The position numbers were made by a program, and so were the translations under genes. 64,000 nt of DNA from Clostridiales bacterium. Its GTDB lineage: Bacteria; Bacillota; Clostridia; Saccharofermentanales; Saccharofermentanaceae. Positions 16,817-26,455 of the stretch are shown one piece after another (positions within the stretch are counted from its first letter, which is position 1; each line of letters opens with the position of its first letter). The stretch spans positions 62,001 through 126,000 of the forward strand of contig JAGAXM010000022.1 of the NCBI GenBank assembly GCA_017940895.1, read 5' to 3'. A model generated the notes under the pieces. That model was not told the origin of the DNA, did not search any database, and saw only the letters and a program-made list of their open reading frames with translations.

Positions 16817-18976
16817 ATGTCAACAGTTACTGTTTGGCTTGCTGTCCTCTGTCTCACCGTCGTTGCTATGGTATACATCTTCTGGAATTATTCCAGGATC
16901 AAGCAGCTGCCGGAGGGCACAGCGGAGATGAGCGAGCTTGCAGCTATCATCAGATCCGGAGCCGAGACGTTCCTTAAGACTGAGTTCAAGTACATCGGTA
17001 TCGTTCTTGCCGTGGTCGCAGTAATCTTCTGCATGGTCATCGAGAAGACATCGGGTATCTCATTCCTTATCGGCGGACTCATGAGTTCCATCGTTTGTAT
17101 TCTCGGTATGAAGAGTGCCACTTATGCGAACGTAAGAACTTCCAACAAGGCAAGAGAGTCGCTTTCCATCGGAGAGACCGTTAAGGTTGCTCTGTGCGGC
17201 GGTTCCATCAGCGGACTTGCAGTTCAGGCTTTCGGTATGTTCGGTATCATCCTGGTTCTTCTCCTCGGTGAATTCTGCTTCGACGGCGGTGTTTCACATA
17301 CAGCAGAGAGCCGCGGCCTTCTTGTAAATCTCGTATGTAATCCTACAATGATGAGAATCTCGACTTATTCACTCGGATGCTCCATCGTTGCTATGTTCAA
17401 CCGTGTTGCCGGCGGTAACTACACAAAGGCAGCAGACATCTCTTCTGATATTCTCGGTAAGCTCCGTCATGACCTTCCCGAGGATGACTCCAGAATCCCT
17501 AACACAATCGCAGACTTCATCGGTGATAATGTTAACGACATCGCAGGTAACTGCTCCGACTTGCTCGAGAGCTTCGTTGCTACTATGTCCGCTACCATCA
17601 TGATCGCCGTCACACTTTATCAGGTGGCAGTACACAAGGGTCTTGAGATCGCAGAGCAGGCATTCACCAATGCTTCTTTGTTCCCGATCGTACTCGCTGC
17701 ATGCGGCCTTATCGGATGCCTTATCGGTCTCGGTATCGCCAACTTTAAGAAGATGAGTGACGATCCTTCAAGAGAGCTCGATCTCTCCACATGGATCTCC
17801 GCAGGTGTAACTGTCGTTCTCGGCGGTATCGCTTCTTATATGATGTTCAAGGATTACGATATGTCTGCTTACGGCTTTAAGCTCGGATGGGCTTCCCCCT
17901 GGATCTCTTCCGTTCTCGGTATCGTAAGCGGTGTTGCTATCGGTATCATCACAGAGTACTACACAGCTACAGAGCACAAGCCCACAAGAGAGCTTGCCGA
18001 GATCTGTACGGAAGGTGAGGCTTTCGTTGTTACGAAGGGTGACGCGATCGGTTCAAGATCATGCTTGCTGCCTATCCTTCTTATCGGTGTATCGCTCCTC
18101 ATCTCGGGTGTTCTCGGCGGCACATATGGCGTTGCAGTTTCCGCTCTCGGAATGCTCGCTTTCGTAGGTGCTACAGTTTCCATCGATGCATTCGGTCCTA
18201 TCGCAGATAACGCAGGCGGTCTTGCAGAGGCTTGCCACCTTGCTCCTGAGGTTCGTGCCATCACAGATAAGCTCGATGCAGTAGGTAATACAACAGCTGC
18301 TATCGGTAAGGGCTTCGCTATCGGTTCTGCCGCTTTCGCTACAGTATCACTTATCACTGCTTATGTAGGACAGTACACTGAGATCGGTGCCGATCCTATT
18401 CTTAACTTTGCTTCATTCGCAGTTATCTCCGGCGGTATCATCGGCGGTGCTCTCGTCGAGTACTTCAGTGCCGTTCTTACAGATAACACTATCGACTCTG
18501 CAAAGCTCATGGCTGATGAGGGTGACAAGCAGATGTCCGTTCCCGGCGTTCTTGAGGGAAAGGTTAAACCTGACTACAACAAGATGATCGCTATGGCTGC
18601 AAGAGAGGCTATCCACAAGATGGTAGTTCCTTCAATCCTTGCTCTCGTTATCCCCGTTGTCGGCGGTATCCTCTTCGGCGTACAGTTCGTCGGAGGACTT
18701 CTCGTAGGTGCTACTATCGTTGCTATCCCGAGAGCTATCTTCATGGGTAACTCCGGCGGTGCTTTCGATAACGCCAAGAAGTACATCGAGTCAGGTCAGC
18801 TCGAGGGTCACGGCAAGGGCTCCGCTGCTCACAAGGCTTCCGTTACGGGTGACACGATCGGTGACACACGTAAGGACGTTGTCGGCGTTGCTCTCGACAT
18901 CTTCATCAAGATGATGTCCACGGTAGCCAACACACTCGCTCCTGTCATCAGAAGCATCTCGATCTTCAGATTCTGA
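16817..18976 (+). CDS. hppA: Membrane-bound, K+-dependent-type proton/sodium-pumping pyrophosphatase
   Basis: A 719-residue membrane pyrophosphatase with about 16 membrane helices that couples PPi hydrolysis to H+ or Na+ export. The acidic and Lys residues of the active site are present (TKAAD, TIAD, GDNV, and DTIGDTRKD near the C-terminus). GNTTAA marks the K+-dependent class, where K+-independent enzymes have Lys. The usual DVGADLVGKVE reads DISSDILGKLR and GDNVGD reads GDNVND, so this copy is divergent. The coupling ion cannot be told. AGGAGGG precedes the ATG. Confidence 0.9.
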   Translation: MSTVTVWLAVLCLTVVAMVYIFWNYSRIKQLPEGTAEMSELAAIIRSGAETFLKTEFKYIGIVLAVVAVIFCMVIEKTSGISFLIGGLMSSIVCILGMKSATYANVRTSNKARESLSIGETVKVALCGGSISGLAVQAFGMFGIILVLLLGEFCFDGGVSHTAESRGLLVNLVCNPTMMRISTYSLGCSIVAMFNRVAGGNYTKAADISSDILGKLRHDLPEDDSRIPNTIADFIGDNVNDIAGNCSDLLESFVATMSATIMIAVTLYQVAVHKGLEIAEQAFTNASLFPIVLAACGLIGCLIGLGIANFKKMSDDPSRELDLSTWISAGVTVVLGGIASYMMFKDYDMSAYGFKLGWASPWISSVLGIVSGVAIGIITEYYTATEHKPTRELAEICTEGEAFVVTKGDAIGSRSCLLPILLIGVSLLISGVLGGTYGVAVSALGMLAFVGATVSIDAFGPIADNAGGLAEACHLAPEVRAITDKLDAVGNTTAAIGKGFAIGSAAFATVSLITAYVGQYTEIGADPILNFASFAVISGGIIGGALVEYFSAVLTDNTIDSAKLMADEGDKQMSVPGVLEGKVKPDYNKMIAMAAREAIHKMVVPSILALVIPVVGGILFGVQFVGGLLVGATIVAIPRAIFMGNSGGAFDNAKKYIESGQLEGHGKGSAAHKASVTGDTIGDTRKDVVGVALDIFIKMMSTVANTLAPVIRSISIFRF

Positions 18977-18998
18977 TAACATCTCGAAAAGAAGTTGC

Positions 18999-19028
18999 AG
19001 GACCGTTTCTTCGGAAGCGGTCCTTTTA
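18999..19028 (+). terminator. Terminator after the pyrophosphatase gene
   Basis: An eleven-base stem (AGGACCGTTTC with GAAGCGGTCCT, one T-G pair) with a TTCG loop and TTTT. Confidence 0.88.
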
Positions 19029-19118
19029 ATTTGCCACAACTTGTAACCATTCGGAAACGAACAGACAAAATGCTATCTGTTAAAATAAACTATATAAATG
19101 TGTATTTAAGGAGACATC

Positions 19119-22100
19119 ATGGGTTTTGAATTCAGCACAGACGGATTTTTACCATATGATTCGTTCGACTACATATATAAAGAGAGAAAGCTTCCGGAGT
19201 TCGGTGATGTAGTATCTCCTTACGACAGGATACTTTCATCATGGAAATTCTTCCTGGCAGACGGCGAGAGCCAGATGCCGTTCGGATTCGAGTCTTTATC
19301 ATTCGATGATTCCGACTGGGACATAATCAATGTTCCTTCCACATGGCAGACTGAAGGATACGGTCTTCCTCAGAATCTTCTGTATAACTATCCCGTAGAG
19401 CTCGAGAAGATCACCAGACGCGGTGAAGATTCGATCAGCGACAAGTACATAATGAAGTCCGTTAACGAGCATTCCGATGAGATCGGAATCTACAGGACAA
19501 GTGTGGTATTTACGCCCCAGGATCTCGACAGGGCTTTGTATCTTGAGACTTCGGGCATCTGCGGAAGCTTTGATGTATATCTTAACGGTCAGCTCATTAC
19601 CGAGTCTCATGCCGTTATGACCCGTAAGAGAATACTTCTGTCAGACAGCGCAAGACCGGGCACCAACCAGCTTGCTATCGCAGTCTACAGATGGGACAGA
19701 GAAAGATTCGGTCATGTTCTTAAGGAGCTCATGACATTCGGCTTCTCCGGTATTATCAGACCTGTAAGAATCGTAGCCGAGCCTTTGCTAGAGATATCGA
19801 ATCTGCATCTTAATGTTTCGTCGGTTCCCGATGCATATGTTGATCAGCTCGATATCATTAACACTTCTTCTGATTCAAGGTCTCTGACAGTCAAGAAGGA
19901 GACAGGTGTAACCAAGGGTAACTTCTCGGTTACTGCCGATTTCAGAGTAAGAAATCACACGGATCTTATTATGCCTTATCAGCTCAGCATATCACTGATG
20001 GAGGTCAGATCCGAGTACGATCCTTATAAGCTTCCTCTTGTTCAGATAAGCATACAGTCTCAGGCAGGCGGTACGGCAGAAGCCAGATCTACAAGAAGAG
20101 ACAAGGTAGAGTTCGTAGCGCTTGATGTGGCAAGATGGACGGATGCGACGCCTGTTCTTTATGACCTTATCATCGAGGTAATGGATTCCGAGGGAAGAGT
20201 AATCTGTGTTAAGAAGAAGAGATTCGGATTCAGAACTGCGGAGATACTTGCCGATAAGTTCCATATCAATGACGTACCGGTCAAGCTTAATCTCGTACGT
20301 TACTGCGAATTCGATCCCAAGGGCGGTATAAGCGTTCCGCTCGGAAGATTCCGTCAGGATATCATTCTTATGAAGCGATGCGGCATTAATGCCGTTATCG
20401 GCGAAGGATTTCCTTTAAGCGACGAGTTCCTTAATCTTTGCGACCAGTACGGAATGTATGTCATCGCATGCGCCGACAGAAAGCTCATGAGGGATTATGC
20501 GGAGAGTGCCGTTAATCACCCCTGCGTAGTAATGTGGGCTTTCAGTGATTACAGATATAATCACGACAAGTGTCTTAAGGTTAAGAATGAGATCAAGTCC
20601 GAGGTCGATCACAGCAGGGCGTGGTACTGTGGTGAGGATGAGACGAAGACGGTCTCGGATATCATGCCTTTCCCGAATGAGTCCGGTATCATCTACGGTC
20701 CCTGGGCAGATCTTTGCCTGGACCGTAAAGAGATATTTGCCAAGAATAAGACCGGAAAGAATATCTTCGAGAGTATCGCGGGAAGAAAGCGTTTCCCGGA
20801 TGACGGTGCCGATTACAAGTGGATCCATCATGCCGACCTCGTAGGAGGCAAGAACAAGGATGACAGCTGTATAGGTCAGGGTATAGTAGACGCCGAGCGT
20901 AATCCGCACCCGATCTACCTTGATATCAAGAACCAGTGCAATATTCTTAATATCTTCTCTCATCCCGAAGACCCGTCTACATTGACGCTTCGTAATGCGC
21001 ATCCTTTCGCATATACTCCGGAGCTTCTGCTTGAGTGGCAGGTGCTGCTCGGCGGTCATATCGTTATGAGCGGAAGGGGAACGATACCTCAGATAGAACC
21101 TTACGGTACGAGAACATTAAAGTTCCCGATAAATGTCGATAAGTATCTCGAAGACGGATGGGCGCAGGGAAGACCCGAGCTTGTCGAGATGTATATGAAT
21201 CTGCTGTCGCATGAGATCCTTTTCGCGATTAATCTCAAGCTTGCCAAGGATACATATTATGCCAAGGAAGGCTTCGAGGTGGCATTCTATCAGGATGTTG
21301 TTGCTACGGAATGCGGACTGCCCGGAGGCGGTGCGGTAAAGCCTGTTGCTGCCATTGAGCCTGCTGCCGCGCCTTCCGATTCGAGAGCTTTGCCTGCTCC
21401 TGAAGTTACGGACGATAACTTCGACGGATCGCTGACGGTGCTCGAGCAAACTCCCGTAGATGAGCTTGCGGAGATACCTCTCGAAGATGCAGGTGCTCTT
21501 GCGATGCCCGATGAGGCTTTGGAGGAGACATCCGTAACCAAGATCGATACCACCGAGCTTGTGGCAGTTCCCGAGAGCCTTCAGGTTAATACAGAAGCCT
21601 TAAGTATCCGTTTCTCTCGTGAGGACGGAGCTTTGTGCGGCATATCGTCTCACGGCTTTGACTTCATAAAGGGACCCATGATGCCGAGCTTCTACAGATG
21701 TCCTTCCAATATCGACAGAACGGACAGAAGCTTTGTACTGTCGAGGACCATCTTCTCGAATGAGAGTGACTACGAGCAGATACAGAAGTCGATCAAGTTC
21801 GACGGCATGAATTACAGCATCGTAAACGGCGTATTCTCGCTCGTATCAAGATATAAGTCATTTGCTTTCAAGGGTGATATCCTTGTGGCTTATGAAGTCC
21901 CTTCATCCGATCTTATCCGCGTTACGTTAAACTTCACGCCTAAGTACGATATGGTTCGTTACGGATTCCGTGTGCCCGTTACCAAGGATGATATGCTCTG
22001 TACCTGGTACGGAAGAGGCCCCGGTGAGTCTTACTATGACCGTAAGAACGCTACGCGTATCGGAGAGTTCAGTGTAGGCGCAGACAAGATATTCCACTCG

Positions 22101-22415
22101 TATGCAAGACCTGCAGAGAACAGCTCTCATACGGATACGGATGCCATGAGACTCGAGTCGACACAGGGAAGTTCCTTTGTAGTAAGAAGAGTGTCGGGAG
22201 ATAAGAAGTTCGAGTTTACGATCCTGCCTTATACGCCCGAGCAGATGAATGAATCACTGCACGATGAGCTTCTCATGAAGAATGATTTCTGCGAACTGCT
22301 TATCGACTTCTGCTCTAAGGAGATCGAGCGTACCGACAGCAATACGACGAATTTGCCGCTAAAGAAAAACGTCACCTATAAGGAGACGTTTGAGATAAAG
22401 ATCAACGAGCGCTGA
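19119..22415 (+). CDS. GH2/beta-galactosidase-like protein lacking the catalytic acid/base
   Basis: A 1098-residue cytosolic protein with the domain order of LacZ: sugar-binding (about 35-220), immunoglobulin-like, barrel (about 375-610), and beta-gal small-chain domain (about 820-1095). The barrel aligns well at NHPCVVMWAF and at QGIVDAERNPHP, but the acid/base motif WSLGNESG reads WAFSDYRY (E replaced by Y478). The nucleophile motif CEYAHAMGN is gone; only an isolated E538 in RKEIFA remains. Residues 735-818 are an acidic Pro/Ala-rich linker. It is probably inactive as a galactosidase and may bind sugar or protein. Confidence 0.85.
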   Translation: MGFEFSTDGFLPYDSFDYIYKERKLPEFGDVVSPYDRILSSWKFFLADGESQMPFGFESLSFDDSDWDIINVPSTWQTEGYGLPQNLLYNYPVELEKITRRGEDSISDKYIMKSVNEHSDEIGIYRTSVVFTPQDLDRALYLETSGICGSFDVYLNGQLITESHAVMTRKRILLSDSARPGTNQLAIAVYRWDRERFGHVLKELMTFGFSGIIRPVRIVAEPLLEISNLHLNVSSVPDAYVDQLDIINTSSDSRSLTVKKETGVTKGNFSVTADFRVRNHTDLIMPYQLSISLMEVRSEYDPYKLPLVQISIQSQAGGTAEARSTRRDKVEFVALDVARWTDATPVLYDLIIEVMDSEGRVICVKKKRFGFRTAEILADKFHINDVPVKLNLVRYCEFDPKGGISVPLGRFRQDIILMKRCGINAVIGEGFPLSDEFLNLCDQYGMYVIACADRKLMRDYAESAVNHPCVVMWAFSDYRYNHDKCLKVKNEIKSEVDHSRAWYCGEDETKTVSDIMPFPNESGIIYGPWADLCLDRKEIFAKNKTGKNIFESIAGRKRFPDDGADYKWIHHADLVGGKNKDDSCIGQGIVDAERNPHPIYLDIKNQCNILNIFSHPEDPSTLTLRNAHPFAYTPELLLEWQVLLGGHIVMSGRGTIPQIEPYGTRTLKFPINVDKYLEDGWAQGRPELVEMYMNLLSHEILFAINLKLAKDTYYAKEGFEVAFYQDVVATECGLPGGGAVKPVAAIEPAAAPSDSRALPAPEVTDDNFDGSLTVLEQTPVDELAEIPLEDAGALAMPDEALEETSVTKIDTTELVAVPESLQVNTEALSIRFSREDGALCGISSHGFDFIKGPMMPSFYRCPSNIDRTDRSFVLSRTIFSNESDYEQIQKSIKFDGMNYSIVNGVFSLVSRYKSFAFKGDILVAYEVPSSDLIRVTLNFTPKYDMVRYGFRVPVTKDDMLCTWYGRGPGESYYDRKNATRIGEFSVGADKIFHSYARPAENSSHTDTDAMRLESTQGSSFVVRRVSGDKKFEFTILPYTPEQMNESLHDELLMKNDFCELLIDFCSKEIERTDSNTTNLPLKKNVTYKETFEIKINER

Positions 22416-22423
22416 TAATAATA

Positions 22424-23515
22424 TCAGACGTTGAATCTGAACAGAACGACATCGCCGTCCTTCATTACGTATTCTTTACCTTCGGATCTTACAAGACCCT
22501 TCTCTTTGCACGCTGCCATGGAACCCAATCCTACGAGATCATCGTAAGAAACTACTTCTGCGCGGATAAAGCCTCTCTCGAAATCAGAGTGGATCTTACC
22601 GGCAGCCTGAGGAGCCTTGGTGCCTTCCTTGATCGTCCATGCACGTACTTCCTGGGGACCTGCAGTCAGGTAGGAGATGAGGCCGAGAAGCTTATAAGAA
22701 GCCTGGATCATCTTATCAAGACCTGCGGAATCAAGTCCCAAGTCATCGAGGAACATCTGTCTGTCCTCGTCTTCGAGCTGGCTTAATTCTTCTTCGATCT
22801 TAGCGGAGATTACAACTACCTGTGAGCCTTCAGCCTCAGCGATCTTCTTAACGGTATTTACGTAGGGAATGTCGCTGTTGCCGATATCGTCTTCCTTGAT
22901 GTTGCAGCAGTAAAGAACGGGCTTCAATGTGATGAGCTGAAGATCTCTTGTGAACTCCATCTCGTCTGCATCAAGTTCAACGGATCTTGCAGGCTTCTCG
23001 GCTTCGAGAGCGGCATAGATCTTCTCATAAACATCGAGGGCAGCCTGATAGGACTTATCGCCGCCCTTCATCATCTTCTTTGTTCTGTCGATCCTCTTCT
23101 CCATGACTTCCATATCGGAAAGAACGAGCTCGAGGTTGATAACTCCGATGTCACGCTCGGGATCTGCATTACCGTCTACATGGATAACGTCGGGATCGTC
23201 AAAGCATCTTACGACATGAACTACAGCATCGACTTCTCTGATGTTCGAGAGGAACTTATTGCCTAAGCCTTCGCCCTTGCTCGCGCCCTTAACAAGACCT
23301 GCGATGTCAACGAACTTGATAACTGCGGGAGTGTACTTCTCGGGGTTATACATCTTGGCAAGCTCATCGAGTCTGTGATCGGGCACCGCTACGACGCCTA
23401 CGTTAGGCTCGATAGTGCAGAATGGGTAGTTAGCTGATTCTGCTCCTGCCTTTGTAATAGCATTGAACAGTGTGCTCTTTCCTACGTTAGGAAGTCCAAC
23501 TATGCCGAGTTCCAT
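22424..23515 (-). CDS. ychF: Redox-regulated ATPase/GTPase YchF (OBG family)
   Basis: A 363-residue translation-associated P-loop protein. G1 is GLPNVGKST (6-14), G3 is DIAGLVKGA, and the C-terminal TGS domain is present ([13 protein letters not shown]). The family prefers ATP and binds the ribosome. AAAGAGGT precedes the start. It is convergent with the GH2-like gene at a distance of eight bases and divergent from comM. Confidence 0.96.
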   Translation of the reverse strand: MELGIVGLPNVGKSTLFNAITKAGAESANYPFCTIEPNVGVVAVPDHRLDELAKMYNPEKYTPAVIKFVDIAGLVKGASKGEGLGNKFLSNIREVDAVVHVVRCFDDPDVIHVDGNADPERDIGVINLELVLSDMEVMEKRIDRTKKMMKGGDKSYQAALDVYEKIYAALEAEKPARSVELDADEMEFTRDLQLITLKPVLYCCNIKEDDIGNSDIPYVNTVKKIAEAEGSQVVVISAKIEEELSQLEDEDRQMFLDDLGLDSAGLDKMIQASYKLLGLISYLTAGPQEVRAWTIKEGTKAPQAAGKIHSDFERGFIRAEVVSYDDLVGLGSMAACKEKGLVRSEGKEYVMKDGDVVLFRFNV

Positions 23516-23559
23516 TATTATTACCTCTTTTTATTATTATTCTTCTTCAAAACGCAAGT

Positions 23560-23588
23560 ATTGTATCACAAATCCTGCTTTGTCGAAA
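23560..23588 (-). promoter_or_regulatory. Promoter of ychF
   Basis: On the minus strand an extended -10, TGATACAAT (TACAAT at 23565-23560), and TTTCGA (23588-23583) 17 bases upstream. The -35 lies inside the first TGTCGAA box. Confidence 0.5.
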
Positions 23589-23616
23589 TTGTCGAAAATT
23601 GTCGAAAATTGTCGAA
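23581..23616 (+). promoter_or_regulatory. Four tandem TGTCGAA boxes (Spo0A-type)
   Basis: Perfect TGTCGAA copies start at 23581, 23590, 23600 and 23610. The spacing of 9, 10 and 10 bases puts them on one face of the helix. TGTCGAA is the consensus 0A box bound by Spo0A, and 10-base spacing is that of tandem 0A boxes. The array overlaps the ychF -35 and lies 58 bases before comM. Confidence 0.6.
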
Positions 23617-23674
23617 AAATAACGCCCTTTGACCTGTTATCTTTATGGTGCGGAATAAGAAAAGGAGGATAAAT

Positions 23675-25234
23675 ATGGCTTCGAAAGTCAACATTGTAAG
23701 AGTCTGTACATCCTTCATGGATGGCATGACAAGAGTAAATGCCATGATAGAGGTATCGATCACGCCGGGACTGCCGTCATTCGACGTGATAGGTCTGTGT
23801 GATCCGTCTGTCAGGGAATCAAGAGGCAGGATACAGCCTGCACTTATCGCATCGGGGTTTACTATGCCCAAGGGGCATATAACAGCATCTATATCGCCTT
23901 CGTATATAAAGAAGACGGGTACGGGATTTGATCTGCCGATAGCGCTGGGAATGCTGATGGCATCAGGACAACTGCCGTACAATCCCGCTTCCCGAATTTA
24001 TGCGAGCGGGGAGTTAATGCTCGACGGAACGGTCAAGGGAACACCGTCCGCTTCATTAAGACTCCATATGGATGAGGATTATGATGTGGTTTTCATCTCT
24101 GCGGATGAGGAGGATGCGGCAAGATGTGCCTGTATATCCGCCATGCCGATCCGGCACCTGTCGCAGCTTCAAAGTGTGTTCTTTGATGGTCGCTATGAAC
24201 CGAAAGAGTATTCGGTGAATGACATAGAGGAATCGTTCGAAGAAGTACCGGACTTCTCTGCAGTAAAAGGTCAGGAGAAGGCTATCAGAGCACTTCTTAT
24301 AGCTGCGGCAGGCGTACATAACATACTGCTTCTCGGAAGTCCCGGATGCGGCAAGACGATGGCAGGGAAGATCCTTGCAGGAATCCTGCCTCCGCTTAAA
24401 GGATCGGAGATAGGTGATGTGTATTCGATCATGGAAGCGGCGGGCCTTAAGGATGATCCTGAGGAATGTTTGGTCTTAAGTGACAGAAGACCTTTCAGAT
24501 ATATCTATCCGGGTATGAGCCGCGGACGTATACTCGGCAATCCCAATAAACTTCTTCCGGGGGAACTTGCCCTTGCCAATCACGGTGTGCTTTTTGCCGA
24601 TGAGATCTTCGAGTTTAAACGCGAAGTTATGGAGGCGTTAAGAGTACCGCTTGAAGATCATGTGGTAAGGATGAGTAAAGACGGCAGGAACTTCGCGTTT
24701 CCGGCATCGTTTGTTTTCGTTGCGGCAGGTAATCCGTGCAGGTGCGGCATGCTCTACGAAGAGGGCAGGAGGTGCACATGTACGCCGCAGATCATTAATA
24801 ACTATATGGCTAAGCTTTCGGGTCCCGTAAGAGACAGGATCGACCTTGTGGCAGAGATGAGATCGATATCGGGGGAGTACCTTGCCGAGTCTGCGATAAA
24901 GGAAGAACGTAAGATCAACGAGCGCATGAAAGCGCATGTAAAGTGTGCGTGGGAGATGCAGCGGCGCCGCTTTAACGACGGCGTGTTTAACGGGACCTGC
25001 TGTAATGTCGATGCCGATATATTCAGGGCGGATTCGGATGTGGTCAATTATGCTGCCGAGATCGCCGAAGCTTCCGGTTTCTCTGCCAGAGGGTTCAACC
25101 GTCTGCTCAAAGTCGGCCGTACTATCGCGGACCTCGACGGAAGGGAGGATATGTGTAAAGCAGATGTCGCTGAGGCGGGAATATACAGAAAGGGGGATCT
25201 TCAGTATGGACGCACGGGATTTAAGGCTTCTTGA
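23675..25234 (+). CDS. comM: Mg-chelatase-like AAA+ protein, YifB/ComM family
   Basis: A 519-residue ComM/YifB-type helicase-like ATPase, linked in other bacteria to branch migration during natural transformation. The N-terminal chelatase subunit-like domain covers about 1-170, Walker A GSPGCGKT follows in the AAA+ core, and Walker B is HGVLFADEI. C-terminal CRCGMLYEEGRRCTC is a typical metal-binding loop. The ATG at 23675 has AAAGGAGG seven bases upstream; a longer frame from 23645 does not. It overlaps dprA by 29 bases. Confidence 0.9.
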   Translation: MASKVNIVRVCTSFMDGMTRVNAMIEVSITPGLPSFDVIGLCDPSVRESRGRIQPALIASGFTMPKGHITASISPSYIKKTGTGFDLPIALGMLMASGQLPYNPASRIYASGELMLDGTVKGTPSASLRLHMDEDYDVVFISADEEDAARCACISAMPIRHLSQLQSVFFDGRYEPKEYSVNDIEESFEEVPDFSAVKGQEKAIRALLIAAAGVHNILLLGSPGCGKTMAGKILAGILPPLKGSEIGDVYSIMEAAGLKDDPEECLVLSDRRPFRYIYPGMSRGRILGNPNKLLPGELALANHGVLFADEIFEFKREVMEALRVPLEDHVVRMSKDGRNFAFPASFVFVAAGNPCRCGMLYEEGRRCTCTPQIINNYMAKLSGPVRDRIDLVAEMRSISGEYLAESAIKEERKINERMKAHVKCAWEMQRRRFNDGVFNGTCCNVDADIFRADSDVVNYAAEIAEASGFSARGFNRLLKVGRTIADLDGREDMCKADVAEAGIYRKGDLQYGRTGFKAS

Positions 25235-26411
25235 GCATACTGCGATCAGATATGAAACCCCGCTTGATTACAGAGCCTTGCGTGAACTTGAATCAGCCGG
25301 ACTCATTGCCGAAGGTTCATACCCGGTTATAGATGATATTGTACGGCTGAAGAAGGATGCTGACGTAAACGGTCTGAGTGACAGGACAAGGTTTAAACTG
25401 TCGGAGGTAATCTCCGAACGAAGTAAAGTCCGGGCGGCGGTTGAGCGGTATGCTTCGCTTGTCGAAAAGAATGACATTAAGATCATCTCCAGACAGGATG
25501 AATACTATCCTTTCTCTTGGAAAGAATTGTCCGGAATGCCGCCGTTGTTCTTTGCGAGGGGAGATGCTTCTTTGCTTTCAGATATCACATATAAAGGTGC
25601 CGCGGCGATAGTCGGTTCCCGAGATCCGGGCAGATACTCTTTATATGCGACGGATGAATTCAGCAGTAAGTTGAGTTCTAAGGGGGCGGTTATAGTCTCC
25701 GGTATGGCGCTTGGGATCGACCGTAAAGCACATGAGTCCTGTATGAATGCAGGCGGAAAGACTGTTGCCGTAATTCCGGGAGGGGCAGACATAATATATC
25801 CGTATAAGAACAGGGATATATATGAACGCATAAGTAACGAAGGCGTGGTCATTACGGAACTTCCTCCCGGACAGGAAGTTCTTAAGCAGTATTTTCCTTC
25901 TCGTAACAGGCTGATATCGGCTCTGTCGGATGTATGCCTTATCATGGAGGCGGGAATATACAGCGGCACTTTACATACTGCTTCATTCGCGGCTGCACAG
26001 GGCAGAGATGTATTTGTGTTGCCGAACAGCATCTATGCGGATAATTCTCTCGGAGGTCTGCTGTTGTTAAGAGACGGGGCGGAGGTGCTGATCGATGCAG
26101 ATACCGTTTACGAGAGAATCTTGACGGAGGTCAACAACAGACGGGTGCTGCTTAATGAACAGGAGAATACCGAGCCCGACAGGGATGTGCTCTTACATAT
26201 GGCGAGGAGTACTCCGGAGAGGCTTAACGAGAGTCAGTGGCAGTCACTTGTATGCGATGAGATATCGGAGAAACCGAGGAATATCGATGAATTGTGCAGA
26301 AGTCTCGGAATCCCTTTCTCATACCTGTCAGCAGTGGTTACCGTTCTTGAGACTTCGGGGCTGATAATAAACGACAGAGGCAAATATGTTTTGACAATTA
26401 ACGGTCGTTAA
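25206..26411 (+). CDS. dprA: DNA processing protein DprA
   Basis: A 401-residue DprA/Smf protein that loads RecA onto incoming single-stranded DNA. An N-terminal SAM-like helical part is followed by the Rossmann domain (AAIVGSRDPGRYS, GMALGIDRKAH, PGGADIIYP) and a C-terminal winged helix (NIDELCRSLGI). The start is fixed by AAAGGGGG before the ATG at 25206; it overlaps comM, so both are translated together. Its presence with comM suggests competence or at least DNA uptake and repair functions. Confidence 0.92.
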   Translation: MDARDLRLLEHTAIRYETPLDYRALRELESAGLIAEGSYPVIDDIVRLKKDADVNGLSDRTRFKLSEVISERSKVRAAVERYASLVEKNDIKIISRQDEYYPFSWKELSGMPPLFFARGDASLLSDITYKGAAAIVGSRDPGRYSLYATDEFSSKLSSKGAVIVSGMALGIDRKAHESCMNAGGKTVAVIPGGADIIYPYKNRDIYERISNEGVVITELPPGQEVLKQYFPSRNRLISALSDVCLIMEAGIYSGTLHTASFAAAQGRDVFVLPNSIYADNSLGGLLLLRDGAEVLIDADTVYERILTEVNNRRVLLNEQENTEPDRDVLLHMARSTPERLNESQWQSLVCDEISEKPRNIDELCRSLGIPFSYLSAVVTVLETSGLIINDRGKYVLTINGR

Positions 26412-26455
26412 TCTATAGTAAAACACTGAATCGATGAAAGCGGTGAAGTTTTAAT

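Noticed and set aside
23580..23618. Short direct repeats as a CRISPR array
   Set aside because: The units are 9-10 bases with no spacers and there are no cas genes; they fit tandem TGTCGAA binding boxes.
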